This document shows positions 12,405 to 26,483 of a stretch of 57,979 nt of DNA, in pieces. A program made the position numbers and the translations under genes. The notes beneath the pieces were generated by a model. It ran no database searches. It had not been told where the DNA came from and was given only the letters and a program-made list of their open reading frames with translations. Source of the stretch: Branchiostoma floridae (Eukaryota; Chordata; Leptocardii; Amphioxiformes; Branchiostomatidae); NCBI RefSeq assembly GCF_000003815.2, contig NC_049987.1, positions 25,321,723 to 25,379,701 on the forward strand. The letters run 5' to 3'. Within the stretch, counting starts at the first letter, position 1; the number at the start of each line of letters is the position of its first letter.

Positions 12405-12480
12405 TTGCTCCTGACCAATCAGAAAGCCCCCAGCCCTGGCCCCCAAATGTTTGACCCGAAAAACAAGATGGCGCCGGAAA
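12405..12480 (+). promoter_or_regulatory. Candidate CpG-type promoter: CCAAT box plus YY1-type site
   Basis: GACCAATCAG (CCAAT at 12415-12419) is followed 46 bases on by AAGATGGCGCC (12465-12475), the core of the YY1 motif often found just after start sites of TATA-less promoters. The surrounding 12.4-13.5 kb has many CG dinucleotides. No gene with a recognisable product starts here, so the target is unknown. Confidence 0.3.
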
Positions 12481-13096
12481 GTCCGCGAACTGCCTGGCTT
12501 CAGTTTACCTCGCGTGTTTTCCACTTTTGGCAGGCATTGGAAACCCTTTACGCTCATAAACGTTTACAGTGACATTTGCTTCTATTTCGTTATGATACAT
12601 CTTTCACCAGCTGGTTGAATCATGTTTGTAAACAATATATGTTACGAGAAATATCACGAACACATACTCAAGTGCGACGTTCACTCAGTCACACTCATGC
12701 ATGTATAATGCACGCCACACTCACCCCCGGCGATGGAAACCAACCTTCTCAGTCCAATCCCTCATAGTACACAACTACTTCTTATGTCAGAGGTGTGAAA
12801 GAATCGAGCGTTTCATAATATCATAGCATTAGATCTCTCCGTAAAGGCTGACGGGCCCTCACTCTTTTCTTACAACAATGCCGCTCGCCGGGACCCAGGT
12901 TCTACCAGACATTTTTGTTGGGTAACTATAGATATCGAGAGCGGAGTATTCTAGATACAAGTCATGAAAAAGAATAAACTTCTTTGTAGCTTTGTTTGTT
13001 TTTTCACGACGTTCACTCACCTCCATGCCTAGGCACCTCCGGCGCTTGACTCCAACTTCTTAGCAGTATCTCTCTCGTAATACTTACCTATTTGTG

Positions 13097-13270
13097 ATGA
13101 CTGAAGAAACCGTCGGACTTTTACGAATCATCACAGAAATAGATCGTATCCACGAAGTATTGTGCGGTCCCAGAGAATCGGTACTGCCCGCATGTTACGA
13201 GGCCGCCGTCATGTTTCAATCAAGGCCGATCGGACCCACCCCACCCGTTTCTGGTATACTTAGCCGATAG
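13097..13270 (+). CDS. Small unidentified frame, 57 codons
   Basis: ATG at 13097 opens MTEETVGLLRII and closes at TAG 13268-13270, with a balanced amino-acid composition unlike the neighbouring chance frames. It lies about 600 bases downstream of the promoter-like segment. It matches nothing I know and has no signal or membrane segment. It could be a first exon read past its donor site, or chance. Confidence 0.15.
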   Translation: MTEETVGLLRIITEIDRIHEVLCGPRESVLPACYEAAVMFQSRPIGPTPPVSGILSR

Positions 13271-14085
13271 TATCGTTAAGTGGGAGTCATTCTAAGCCGA
13301 TAGTATCGCATAAGAACGAGCCTTTCGACCGTCAACGGGAAGTTCTTTACGATAATATCGAAGTCAACGTAAGTCTGAAGAAGTCTCGCGCGGTGCGTGC
13401 CGGTATGGGACGGGGTCATCCCAGCTGCGGCAGTACCTCCTAGCTGGTGCGTCGGCCATTTTTTTACTCGCTGACAAAGGTTCGTCTTTAATATCTAATA
13501 TTTGTTATGATTTACCCGTAATCTACACGGGGAGATGGCATATTTGTCTATCGTGTGTTTTCTGCCACCAACAAACCGCCAAGTGCGGCGCATGATATAC
13601 CGTTAATGTTAACGTTTAACGTAAGTTACAGTATCACCTTGGCCAAGGACGTTATACAATTCACACGGTGTGTGTATGAGACAGTTAAAACAAGAGTTCG
13701 TAGACCTCAGGCCTGCATGAAATGTATTGGGTTTCTGTAGACCTATTGTGTATTTTTGCCTTTTTGTCTGTGGTACGTGGTTGGAAAAATGAGCTTTTTA
13801 CTGTGTTGGTTGTGCACCATGCAAAAGTCTGACTCTGAAATTCCATTTTCTGAATTTGTAAGTTTGGACAGGGATGAACATTACTTATTTTGGATTTCTT
13901 AAGTATGTAACCAACCACAGTACTTTGAAGTTGTTGAGACGCTACCTTTTTTTGTCTCAGATGGCCCATGCACATGTAGTTACTCTGTCACATGATATAC
14001 TAATATCTTCCTATTTCAATGTACTGACCTAATGCAGCTGCTAAGTCTCCTTGGTTTGTGTTCTTCCAATGATATTCATTAAAGA

Positions 14086-14091
14086 TTTATT
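14086..14091 (-). terminator. Possible poly(A) signal of the CTHRC1-like gene
   Basis: AATAAA on the minus strand, about 280 bases past the stop codon at 14369-14371, with the 14150-14249 gap between. Plausible by position only. Confidence 0.3.
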
Positions 14092-14149
14092 TCTGCGGGT
14101 GTTATTCACTTGACATCGGATGTTACTCGCATAATTTTGACTGGGATCA

Positions 14150-14249
14150 NNNNNNNNNNNNNNNNNNNNNNNNNNNNNNNNNNNNNNNNNNNNNNNNNNN
14201 NNNNNNNNNNNNNNNNNNNNNNNNNNNNNNNNNNNNNNNNNNNNNNNNN
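14150..14249. other. Assembly gap (100 N)
   Basis: Unknown bases in the presumed 3' untranslated region of the CTHRC1-like gene. Confidence 1.
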
Positions 14250-14368
14250 TCTAAAGTTGTGTTGACAACAAATATCCGGGAACTCAAACACACTCACACA
14301 GACACATCGTAAACAATATGTCCATTTTTCATGGAGTTAATCACAAAATAGCAAACGACAAAGACACG

Positions 14369-17300
14369 CTAGCCAGCAATGTCCAGTTCCTCCAGGATCA
14401 CCCTAGAGTAAGAGTTCCAGCCCGTACGGGCGTCTCCATTAGCGTAGTTTGCGCAAGCGCCGACGTTGAAAGCTACCGTCAGTGGGCCAGCAGGCAGGTT
14501 GTAACACAGGCCGTCAACTGGAAAAAGAAAAGCGAATTATTTTACACATTATTTGGCAAATAACAGTATTTTTGTATACGCCTGATTCGCAATGCATGAA
14601 TGTTTAACTTGTTTTTTGTTTTTTTTTGTAACGTATCATTTTTAAATAATGAGCATAATACATTACTTGTAAAATTAGGAGTGAATATGACAACATTGGC
14701 TGAATAAAAGTTGTACCTGGTGAATTTCGATTTGATGAAAAACTTAGTTAATTTGCATATATTGGTAAAATCAAAACAGTGGTCCCGAAAACTACGTGAT
14801 AGCCCATGCTACTTCTTATAAGGTAACGTTATATCTTGTTTTGTAGTTTTTACTTTCTTAAGTTCCATTTCTTTTAATGAAAGCTCTGACATATGATCAT
14901 TTTTATTTCAGAGCAGATCCATGTATTGTTGTCCGATAGGACGCCTGCATTTTGTCTATACACCTTTCTCACACGTCGGCCATGATAGATCGAAGACGAG
15001 GTCAATGAGGCAAACAGACAAAATTTATTTCTAAAACAAGGTCCCATTTGGTTTCCCCCAAACCACACAAATTTTCATGATATAAGATAGAATAATAAAT
15101 ATTATAACTAATGTTACGCACTAAAAATGTAGCAATTTAGAGTAGTGTAGACTGGTCTCATAGCCCCTTAAGAGATGCAAAATAAAAACATGATAATGCA
15201 AATATTTGACGGACTTCACTTATTGGTCGCTTTCCTAATTGGCAGACTATCATTAGTTGAACTGATAATTATGATGGACAGTCTTTTGTTGGCCTCATTG
15301 AACTCGTTTTAGATCTATCATGGCCGACGCGTGAGAAAAGCAGATAAGAAGTAGCTAGCTAGTTATTAATTGCACGGCAGATTATCACATTTCTGGCAGA
15401 TTATCACATATTTCTGGTAACTGTGCGGAATTTAAAGATATCAAACAGGTGCGGACCAGCTGGATAACTTCGCATTGCTGCACCACTCGGATAATTACAC
15501 GAAATACGCTGGCAAATGGAGTGTCCAAAATGCACCCTTTACTGTATAAACCCTTACTTGTAGACACACGGTGGATGTTAGCGCTGGGGGTGGACATATG
15601 CACTATGCCGTCAATTGGGGCCGGGTTGCCGCACTCCTCGCCATTAACAGTGAAGAACCAGCGCGCGCAGACGGCGGATGATCCCCTGATCCTGAGATCA
15701 CCGTTCCACGTCAGGCGCAAGGCGGTTGTTGAGGACGCCTTGTTGAACTCGCAGTCCTGTATGTGGGAGGACAGATGATTCTTATGTTTACCTTCACTGA
15801 TGGGAAAGGGAAATTCATTGCTCTGTGACCGGAGTTTTGTCAACATAACGCGCATTCGCATCTGTATCTGTATGTTTCCGATGTCGCAGTTGTATGTCGT
15901 TTAGCAGGTCCTCTGCACAGAGTTGATGCACTTTTTTTTGCGGTAGCTGTTTTTGTAATCAATCTAATAATTTGAGAAATCACCCCTAGAAAATGAACAT
16001 CTCCCGGTACATTGGTATAGGTTTGCGTTATCTAGGCATTGCGGTAATTGGATACTGTCAAGCAGATGTTGCCGGATTTGCGCGTTTTGTGCACGTCGTG
16101 TTATCAGCTGTTTACAGACACCCTACAGTGTTAGATTGTATTGTATAGCAAGTGGCAGGAAAGAGTCGGACACCATGTGTACGAATGTGGTTGCGTAAGA
16201 ATATAAACAGAGCAATAGTTTGTTTAGACAGGATTAAACAAGGGGAGGGGCAAAAAATCAAACATCAATATTTTTCACTCAATAGCTCGGGCTATAGACG
16301 ATACATGTATGTAGCCTGGACGCCAGCCTGTCTCAGAAGCCAAATTTTTGGCTCTAGGATTAACCCTATCTAGACCAGGCTTTTTCGGGATTCCTGGGAC
16401 AAGGGAGGATGGGGTGGGCTCTTTTGGCCCCCCTTCGTAATTTCAAAACAACTTGGGTTACGATCACATAATTTAGTGGGGATGAAGTTTTATATTTTCT
16501 GTAATTTTTGTATCGCTATGACGTGAAATGACGTAATTTAGACGTCATAATGTCATGTTTTGGGCTAAAATCGTAAAAATATGAAATTTCCGTTATACTT
16601 AAATGAATTGAACAAAAAGATGACTATAAAGGTTACCTTATTGGTGTCTAAGCCTGCCAAGTCTTTTGTTGCCAATGACGACGACACTGACGTCTACATG
16701 ACGTCAGCAAATGACGTCATTTGTCAGCCATCTTGGATCGACAAGCTTGAATTTTCTTAAATACGACTTTTTCCACATATAACCCCAAAACCGAAGAGAA
16801 ATGGACTAAAATGATCAAGTGATTGTGTTTTGTAAGAAAATAAAAGATTTTGACGGTATTTGAGTAAAATAACATGTATTTATCGTTGAGAATGACATTG
16901 TCCGCCATGTTGGATTTTGACCCATGACGTCATCAAATTAGCATGAATTATGAATATCTAATTAGAAATGTAACTTAAAATTAAACAGGATGTTAATGAT
17001 ATAAATAAACAAGTTTGATCTAGCAATAAAACTATGAAATCCCATAATTCAAACTGAAATTAGTAAATTTGGGAAAATATGTCTGTCAGAAACCCATTGC
17101 CATGGCAACACGAAAAATCACAAAGTAATTTTTTTCCAGAATTGTTGGCAACAATATTCTAGGAAAAGTCACCAAGTTTCGTAGTCCTAGAACACGTCGT
17201 TCGCCAGTTATTCGACGTCAAAGTTGGCGCAGGCACTTTTAGCCCCCCCCCCCCTTCCTGGTCTAGATAGGGTTAATATGCCCCCAAATCCCACCACCAC

Positions 17301-20300
17301 TCCCTGGACTCTGATAAACGACGTATATTATTGAGATCGGTGGCCTGATATCCAGAATTATAAGAATGGGGGTAAAAAGTGGTTACCACAATCTTCCCGG
17401 AGTTCGCGTCGTTATCTAGGTTGTTCCAGACACATTGCTTCACTCTCGCTCTGGCTGCTATGCCTGGAGACCCAGTCTCCCCTCGGTCTCCTTTCGCACC
17501 ATCACGACCGTTCAGACCGTTGTTACCCGGGACGCCTTGTACGCCCTGGGGCCCACTAACGCAACAACACTGTATAAAACGGCAAAAACAAGTGATGCTT
17601 GTAAACAAGAAAGCAGGCAAAAATGGGTGTAACATACTTACACTACCAAAAATGATTTTTTTTGTGTATCTTGTTTTTCTTCCTCACAGAAAATATATCT
17701 TCCAGGAAGAAAATTATTCTGTCCCCAAGAAATCTGAGAAAAACGTGCTTGTTCATGGGGCAAGCAAATTTTTGCTTGAATTTTTTAGACATTTTTGAGA
17801 TTATTATTCTTACACCAAGAATACTTTTCTTAAATCAAGAGCAAACATTCTTGTATTTCTTAAGAGTTATAAAATAACAAGCATTTCTAGAATTTTTTTC
17901 TTGCATCATAAGAAAAAAAACAAGAAGATTTTGCTTTTAATTTTCTGGAAGTTTAAAAAGTTCCAGAAAATTCTTAGGTGTGAGAAAAATTTTCTTCACC
18001 AAAGAAGAATAGAAAAATTGTTCTTTGCGTGAGAATTAAGATTTTTGGTAGTTTCTTGTGAAGCTTGTTTTGCTTAGAATTTTATTCTACATATTCTTCT
18101 TGGAAGAATATTTTTCTTCATATAAGAATTGTCCATGGGGTAAGCAAAACAAGCAAAAATCATTTTGGGTAGTGAACGCTATAGTAATTCATTTTAGGAG
18201 ATTTCAGCTACTAGTATTTGCTCGAATGTGAGATATACATATATTATGAATATAAAGAATAAAGACATGCAGCGTTTTAATATAAAGTTCTACACAATTT
18301 TTCCACCCCCTTTCATGTTACCTACAAGTACGACTCGGGCCTGAATTTGCAGTGGCTATTGTATTAGTAATGACATGGGGATTGAACTATTTTATTGGTG
18401 ATCGACCACCACAATAATAGTACTCGTTCAGTGCGCTCCTTACTACTTAGCCCCCAACCCCACCCTTTACATACAAGATATACTATTGGATACATGACTT
18501 TGTGTTAACCTTATTTTTACGCATGAAAGCTATGGGGAGGCTACTATACTAAGTTGGTATGTGTGTAGTTCAAAGGAGTTATGTCCCATATACAACTCTT
18601 CAGCAGAAATACTTTATTAGACACAGTGTCTTACAAATTTTGTTTCTTCAGAATTATTTTTCGTCTTTAAACTTGTCTCAACCCGGAAACACGGGTGTAT
18701 CTTCAACGTTGAGTAAGTGGAAAAGTTTATCTCCTCCAATGGCGTAAAAGATATAAACTTTTTCCTGTACTAAACGTTGAAAATGCATATATTGTTCGAC
18801 CACTTTGCCAATAATAAAGACTTTGCAACATTTTTTTCTGTACATAGTTATTTGGAGATGTACACTTACACCGAATACTTTCCGCGGACAGTTGTGAAAT
18901 CTACTACCACACACTGTGACCACAATATCAGAACATGTTAAGTCCATGGAGAAGGTTAAGCCCCGGTCACAAGAATCGTACGATTGACTGCGATGGGGGT
19001 TTTATGTTTGGTATAAGCGCAGCACGTCGTAAGTCGGGGAAGAATCGGAAGCAATGGTTTAAATATATAAAACCATGGTCACAAGGATCGTAGCGCATCG
19101 TACGATGAGGTCATAAGAGCGTACCTGCGTCGATCGCAGGTAAATCATAGTAAATCGGGGAGCATCCTATGACGAAAATAGAGCTGAAATGGATTTTGGA
19201 CATGTTCAAAGTTTCTCCATCGTCGTACGATTTTTATTGCCCCCATAGCAGACTTCATTACGGCTATTTTTGTCTACTGATGAATTTAAAGATTCATAAA
19301 TTTTTAGCATGTGGTCATGGTTCTAGTTTCCCCTGATATTGTCGATGTTGACGAAAAAGGAAACTATATCAGTTGCAACTGTTTACTGAAGCAACCCGAG
19401 AATAAACGCCCGTAGAAGAGCCTGCCTCCAAGGCAATATTTTCAACGTGGCAGACCCAGAATCACGCACAGGTGATGCATGCATTTATTTGATGGCTACA
19501 TACACGTGGGTTCATAATTAGATTAGCTCTCATCTCTTGCGATCGCCTGTCTTGGGTCAGTTTACCATAGCCGTAACCATAGGGAAAACTCGAACAGAAA
19601 GGCAGGCTTATGATATAATGTTTATGATACTATTTTTGTCTGATGGCATTTTTTCTTGACAGCATATCATCACAAGAAAAACAAACTATGATTTTCGAAA
19701 AAGCCTGACTCGTAGAGCCGGTGTTACAGAATTTTGGGGCCCCCCAGAATTCTGCGGCCCCCCTGGTCACGTGACCAACATTTGGCATGCGGGGGCGTGG
19801 CCTAAAAACTACGATGGCCCACAAGGACATTCCCCATATACACTGGCTGGCACCAGAAACAAGCCTGTCGTCACATGTGTATCTGTACTGAGGGCCAACA
19901 TTATGACATTCTGGAGTCCAAATAATGTTGGAAAATGGTCCGTGCAATCTTTTCTAAAAATAAACTGTTTTTCTTATGATCATAGGTTTGCGTAGATATC
20001 CGCCTTACTAGATACTAGTAAAACGTTCTGTGAACTAGCCCTGGGTTGAGCCCTGGACTTTTGGGGCCCCCCTTCCCAGGGGACGAACGCTTTGCACAAT
20101 CCTTATCAAACTTGGACGTCAACAAGTTCCCAACAAGTACTTTAATGTCTTACTAAAAAAAGCGGTCTGTGAACTAGCTTTGGAAATTTAAGGAGGGGGG
20201 CCCCAAAATGCCGGGTTCAGCCCTTGACTTTTGGGGCCCCCCTTCCCAGGGGACGAACGCTTTGCACAATGCTTATCAAACTTGGACGTCAACAAGTTCC

Positions 20301-23300
20301 CAACAAGTACTTTAATGTCTTACTAGATAAAGCGGTCTTTGAACTAGCTTTGGAATTTAAGGAGGGGGGCCCCAAAATACCGGGTTCAGCCCTGGACTTT
20401 TGGGCCCCCCTTCCCAGGCAACGAACGCTTTGCTTTAATGTCTTATCCGAAAAGCGGTCTGCAAACTAGCTTTGGAAATTTAAGGAGGGGGGCCCCAAAA
20501 TACTGGGTTGAGCTCTATGAACTAGCCAAGAAGGGGGGCCCCAAAATACCGGGTTAAGCCCTGGACTTTTGGGTCCCCCCTTCCCAGGGGACAAACGCTT
20601 TGTACAATCCTTATCAAACTTGGACGTCAACAAGTTCCCAACAAGTACTTTAATGTCTTACTAGATAAAGCGGTCTTTGAACTAGCTTTGGAAATTTAAG
20701 GAGGGGGCCCCAAAATATCAGGGTGAGCCCTGGACTAGCCCTAGGTTGAGCCCTGGACTTTTGGGGCCCCCCTTCCCAGGGGACGAACGCTTTGCACAAT
20801 CCTTATAAAATTTGGACGTCAACAAGTTCCAACAAGTGCTTTAATGTCTTACTCCAAAAAGGGGTCTGTGAACTAACTTTGGAAATTTAAGGAGGGGGGC
20901 CCCAAAATACCGGTCTCAGCCCTGAAATTTTGGGCTCCCCGTCCTAAAATTCCAAAGCTAGTTCACAGACCGCTTTGTTGTAGTAAGACATTAAATTTCT
21001 TGTCAGGAACATATTGACGTCCAAGTTTGATAAGAATTGTGCAAAACATTCGTCCTCTGGGAGGGGCCCCCCAAAATTCAAGGGCTCAACTCGATATTTT
21101 CGGGCCCATCATTAAATTTCCAAAGCTAGTTCACAGACCGCTTTTTGGACTAAGAGTATTAAAGTACTTGTTTATTACTTTTTGACGTCCAAGTTTGATA
21201 AGGCTTTTGCAAAGCGTTCGTCAGCGGTACGGGGGGCACCCAAACATACGGCATGACCACGTCTTTTTGGGGCCCCCCTCTTTTAAATTCCAAAGCTAGT
21301 TCACAGACCGCTTTTAGGAGTAAGATATTAAAGTACTTGTTGGGATCTTGTTGATGTCCAAGTTTGATAAGGATTGTGCAAAGCGTTCGTCCCCTGGGAA
21401 GGGGAGCCCCAAAAGTCCAGGGCTCAACCTAGGGCTAGTCCAGGGCTCACCCCGGTATTTTGGGGCCCCCTCCTTAAATTTCCGAAGCTACTTCAAAGAC
21501 CGCTTTATCTGGTAAGACATTAAAGTACTTGTTGGGAACTTGTTGACGTCCAAGTTTGATAAGGATTGTGCAAAGCGTTCGTTCCCTGGGAAGGGGGGCC
21601 CCAAAAGTCCAGTGCTCAACCCGGTATTTTGAGGCCCCCGTCCTTAAATTTCCAAAGCTAGTTCAAAGACCGCTTTATCTAGTAAGACATTAAAGTACTT
21701 GTTGGGAACTTGTTGACGTCCAAGTTTGATAAGGATTGTGCAAAGCGTTCGTTGCCTGGGAAGGGGGGCCCCAAAAGTCCAGGGCTGAACCCGGTATTTT
21801 GGGGCCCCCTCCTTAAATTTCCAAAGCTAGTTCACAGACCGCTTTTTCTAGTAAGACATTTTAGTTCTTATTGGGAACTTGTTGACGTCCAAGTTTGCTA
21901 AGGATTATGCAAAGCGTTCGTCTCCAGGGAAGGGGGGGGGGGGGCCAAAAGTCCAGGGCTGAACCCGGTATTTTGGGGCCCCCCTCCTTAAATTTCCAAA
22001 GCTAGTTCACATACCCCTTTTTGGAGTAAGACATTAAAGCACTTGTTGGGAATTTGTTGACGTCCAAGTTTGATAAGGCTTGTACAAAGCGTTCGTCCCC
22101 TGGGAAGGGGGGACCCAAAAGTCCAGGGCTTAACCCGGTATTTTGGGGCCCCCCTTCTTGGCTAGTTCATAGAGCTCAACCCGGTATTTTGGGGCCCCCC
22201 TCCTTAAATTTCCAAAGCTAGTTTGCAGACCGCTTTTAGGATAAGACATTAAAGTACTTGTTGGGAACTTGTTGACGTCCAAGTTTGATAACAATTGTGC
22301 AAAGCGTTCGTCCCCTGGGAAGGGGGGCCCCAAAGTCCAGGGCTGAACCCGGCATTTTGGGGCCCCCCTCCTTAAATTTCCAAAGCTTGCTCAAATACCC
22401 ATTTTTGGAGTAAGACATTCAAGTTCTTATTGGGAATTTGTTGACGTTCAAGTTTGATAAGGATTGTGCAAAGCGTTCGTCCCCTGAGAAGGGGGGCCCC
22501 AAAAGTCCAGGGCTCAACCCGGTATTTTGGGGCCCCCCTTCTTGGCTAAGCTCAACCCGGTATTTTGCCCCCCCCCCCCTCCTTAAATTTCCAAAGCTAG
22601 TACAAATACCCCTTTTTGCAGTAAGACATTTAAGTTCTTATTGGGAACTTGTTGACGTCCAAGTTTGATAAGGATTGTGCAAAGCGTGCGTCCCCTATGA
22701 AGGGGGGCCCCAAAAGTCCAGGGCTGAACCCGGTATTTTGGGGCCCCCCTCCTTAAATTTCCAAAGCTAGTTCAAATACCCCTTTTTTGGAGTAAGACAT
22801 TTAAGTTCTTATTGGGAACTTGTTGACGTTCAAGTTTGAAAAGGATTGTGCAAAGCGTTCGTCCCCTGGGAAGGGGGGCCCCAAAAGTCAAGGGCTCAAC
22901 CCGGTATTTTGGGCCCCCCCTCCTTAAATTTCCAAAGCTAGTTCACAGACCGCTTTTTTTATTAAGACATTAAAGTACTTGTTGGGAACTTGTTGACGTC
23001 CAAGTTTGATAAGGATTTTGCAAAGCGTTCGTCCCCTGGGAAGGGGGGCCCCAAAAGTCCAGGGCTCAACCCAGGGCTAGTTTACAGAACGTTTTATCTA
23101 GTAAGGCGGATATCTACGCAAACCTATGATCATAAGAAAAACAGTTTATTTTTTAGAAAAGATTGCACGGACCATTTTCCAACATAATTTGGACTCCAGA
23201 ATGTCATAATGTTGGCCCTCAGTACAGATACACATGTGACGACAGGCTTGTTTCTGGTGCCAGCCAGTGTATATGGGGAATGTCCTTGTGGGCCATCGTA

Positions 23301-26300
23301 GCTTTTAGGCCACGCCTCCGCATGCCAAATGTAGGCATAGCGAACCAAATTTTTGCATAAGCTGAAAGTCATCGAAAATAGTTCAGTCTCATAGATCAAA
23401 TTCTTCCAGTCATCATACTTTTTTCCGTTTTACAATGCGACAAAGTTGAGATTTTATAGATTTTTTTGAAGTTGAAAAGTTTGGTGTTTTCATTGGAAGA
23501 TGCTTAAGTATTGTCCCTATGGGAAAAGTCCTGTCAGCCACGGCACCATAAATAGCCAGAAATCCACAATTATTCACATATTTTTGACTATAACTCTCTC
23601 ACTTTTCATGCTACAGTCTCCAAATTTTCAAGAGCTTGAAATCAGGCAAGGTGCTGCCCAGACACAAAAATTTTAGAGAAAATTAGTTGTATTTTATGCT
23701 AATTACAGGCCACAACAGAAGAGACAGTATAAAGTACGACACTACAGTTCTCAAGGAAGCAGACAAGCTAGAAGAATTCCGGATCACACTGTCTAACCGG
23801 TTCCAGGTCCTGCAAGATGCAGAGAACATGACAGAAGACCCCACGGAAGACCCGATTGAGGAGAAGTGGGAGGGAATAAAAGAGACAATAACATCTACAT
23901 GCCAGAAAGTGCTGGGCAAAAAGAGAAAACAGCACAAGGAGTGGATCTCAGCTGAAACCCTGGAAAAAGTAGAGGAAAGAAAGAAGAAGAAAGCAGTACT
24001 GAACAACTCCCGCACACGAGCTGAAAAAGCACAAGCACATGAAGAATATGTAGAAGCGCACAGGGCAGTTAAGAGACACATACGAAAAGACAAGAAGGAC
24101 TACATGGAGACACTGGCGACAGAAGCGGAGGAAGCAGCCCGCCATGGCAATATGAGGGAGGTATATGCTACCATCAAGAAACTCTCCGGTAAACGCACAC
24201 AGTCAGACAGACCTGTAAAGGACAGCGATGGGAATACCATCCCGGACATGGAAGGACAAAAACACAGATGGGCACAGTATTTCGAAGAACTACTAAACAG
24301 ACCATCTCCAAGGGAAACTGCAGACATCAGCCAAGCAGTCAGGGACCTGGAAATTGACTGTGGACCCCCAACAAAAGAGGAGATCCAGAGAGCTGTCATG
24401 CAACTGAAGAATGGGAAAGCATCAGGCCCAGACAACATCCCAGCAGAAGCCTTGAAGGCAGATGTGGAGACTTGTGTGGAGATGTTCTACCCATTGTTTC
24501 AATGCATATGGGAGAAAGAAGAGATCCCTCAGGAATGGAAGGTGGGGCACATCATCAAGCTGCCAAAGAAGGGAGACCTTAGCTCCTGCGCCAACTACAC
24601 GGGAATCACACTTCTCTCAGTCCCAAGCAAGGTCTTCAATAGAGTCCTCTTGAACAGGATGAGAGATGCTGTGGACCCGCACCTCCGCGACCAACAGGCT
24701 GGGTTTAGGAAAAACAGATCCTGCACAGACCAGATCACCACACTCAGAATCATCTTAGAACAGTCCATCGAATGGAATTCACCCCTCTACATTAACTTTA
24801 TCGATTATGAGAAAGCATTTGACAGCCTGGACAGACAGTCACTATGGAAACTACTGAGGCACTATGGCATACCCGAAAAAATCACCAACATCATCAAGAA
24901 CTCCTATGAAGGGATGTCGTGCAGGGTAATCCATGGTCAACAGCTAACAGATGCTTTTCAAGTGCGGACAGGGGTAAGGCAAGGATGCCTACTGTCCCCA
25001 TTCCTGTTCCTTTTGGCCATAGACTGGTGTATGAAGACATCTACTGATGGCAGGAACAACGGGATAAGATGGACAGCTGGGAAATGGTTGGACGATCTGG
25101 ATTTCGCGGATGACTTGGCCCTCCTCTCCCATGCACAGCAGCAGATGCAAGAGAAGACCAGCTCCATAGACAAATGCTCAGCTACCCTAGGCCTCAAGAT
25201 CCACAGCGGAAAAACTAAGATCCTCAAGGTCAATACCTACTGCAATAGCCCCATAACCCTGGCTGGAGAACCACTAGAGGAAGTGGACAACTTCACGTAC
25301 CTCGGAAGCGTCCTGGATAAACAGGGTGGGACAGAGGCAGACGTAAAGGCACGGATTGGAAAGGCAAGAACAGCATTCAAACAACTGGATAAAGTCTGGA
25401 GATGTTCAGATCTGAACATCTGTACCAAGATCCGGATGTTCAATACCATGGTAAAACCTGTTCTACTGTATGGTGCTGAGACATGGAGAACAACAGCTGG
25501 CATAACAAAGAAAGTACAAACATTCATCAACACCTGCTTACGGAAGATATTGAAAATCTACTGGCCAAACACCATCCGTAATGAAGAACTATGGCAACGC
25601 ACCGGACAGGTACCAGTAGGGGTAGAAATACTACATAAGCGGTGGACCTGGGTGGGTCACACCCTGCGCAAGCCAGCCTCAAGCACAGTGAGGGAAGCCT
25701 TCACATGGAACCCCTCAGGAAAGCGCAAGAGGGGAAGACCTAGAAACACCTGGAGGCGAAGCCTGGAGGCGGACATGAGGGAGTCTGGCTACACATGGGG
25801 ACAGCTGGAGGAAATAGCCCAGGACCGCCAGAGGTGGAAGCAGCTAGTTCGTGGCCTATGCCCAAGGATGGGCAGTAGGCCCAAGTAAGTAAGTATGCTA
25901 ATTAGGCCTAATCAGGTAATTTCTAATGAATTAATTTTAAAAAAAGGTCTCTTTCTACACTGCAAGGTGTATAGAAATACTCCTAGCTGACAAGGCAAAC
26001 CTAACACTTGAATTCATTTTCATTTTCGTCATCAAGTATAGAAGGCATGTTTTGGATTTTAATTGGTTGAAATATGCAAATGAGCTTAATGACTGGAATA
26101 TGTAAATGCATACACATGTCAGAGGTTACATTACTTGTGATCTTTGCTGTAAAAGGCTGTCTCACATCTTAAATCTACATGGAAACAGATCTCAAAAACA
26201 GAGTGAGCTGCAAAATGATTGTTTAATAATATGTAAAAAAAGGCTAATTAAAACTGCTAATTAGCTGTCACCAGCAAACTGCATCTTTGCAAAATAAACA

Positions 26301-26448
26301 TTTGGATATCATGGCTGGATGACAAATCATAAGTATATAACTGATATATCTTGTATTCAGGCAAGGATAACTTTTGTTTTTTAATGTAGCATTTAGATAC
26401 AAAATAATTAACAGTGAGATTCAACAATGTTTACTAATTAGTAATAAG

Positions 26449-26483
<35 letters not shown>

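Noticed and set aside
19771-23399. Many short frames such as KPVVTCVSVLRANIM on both strands
   Set aside because: They are inverted copies of the ends and units of element C; no domain, and both arms give the same peptide by symmetry.
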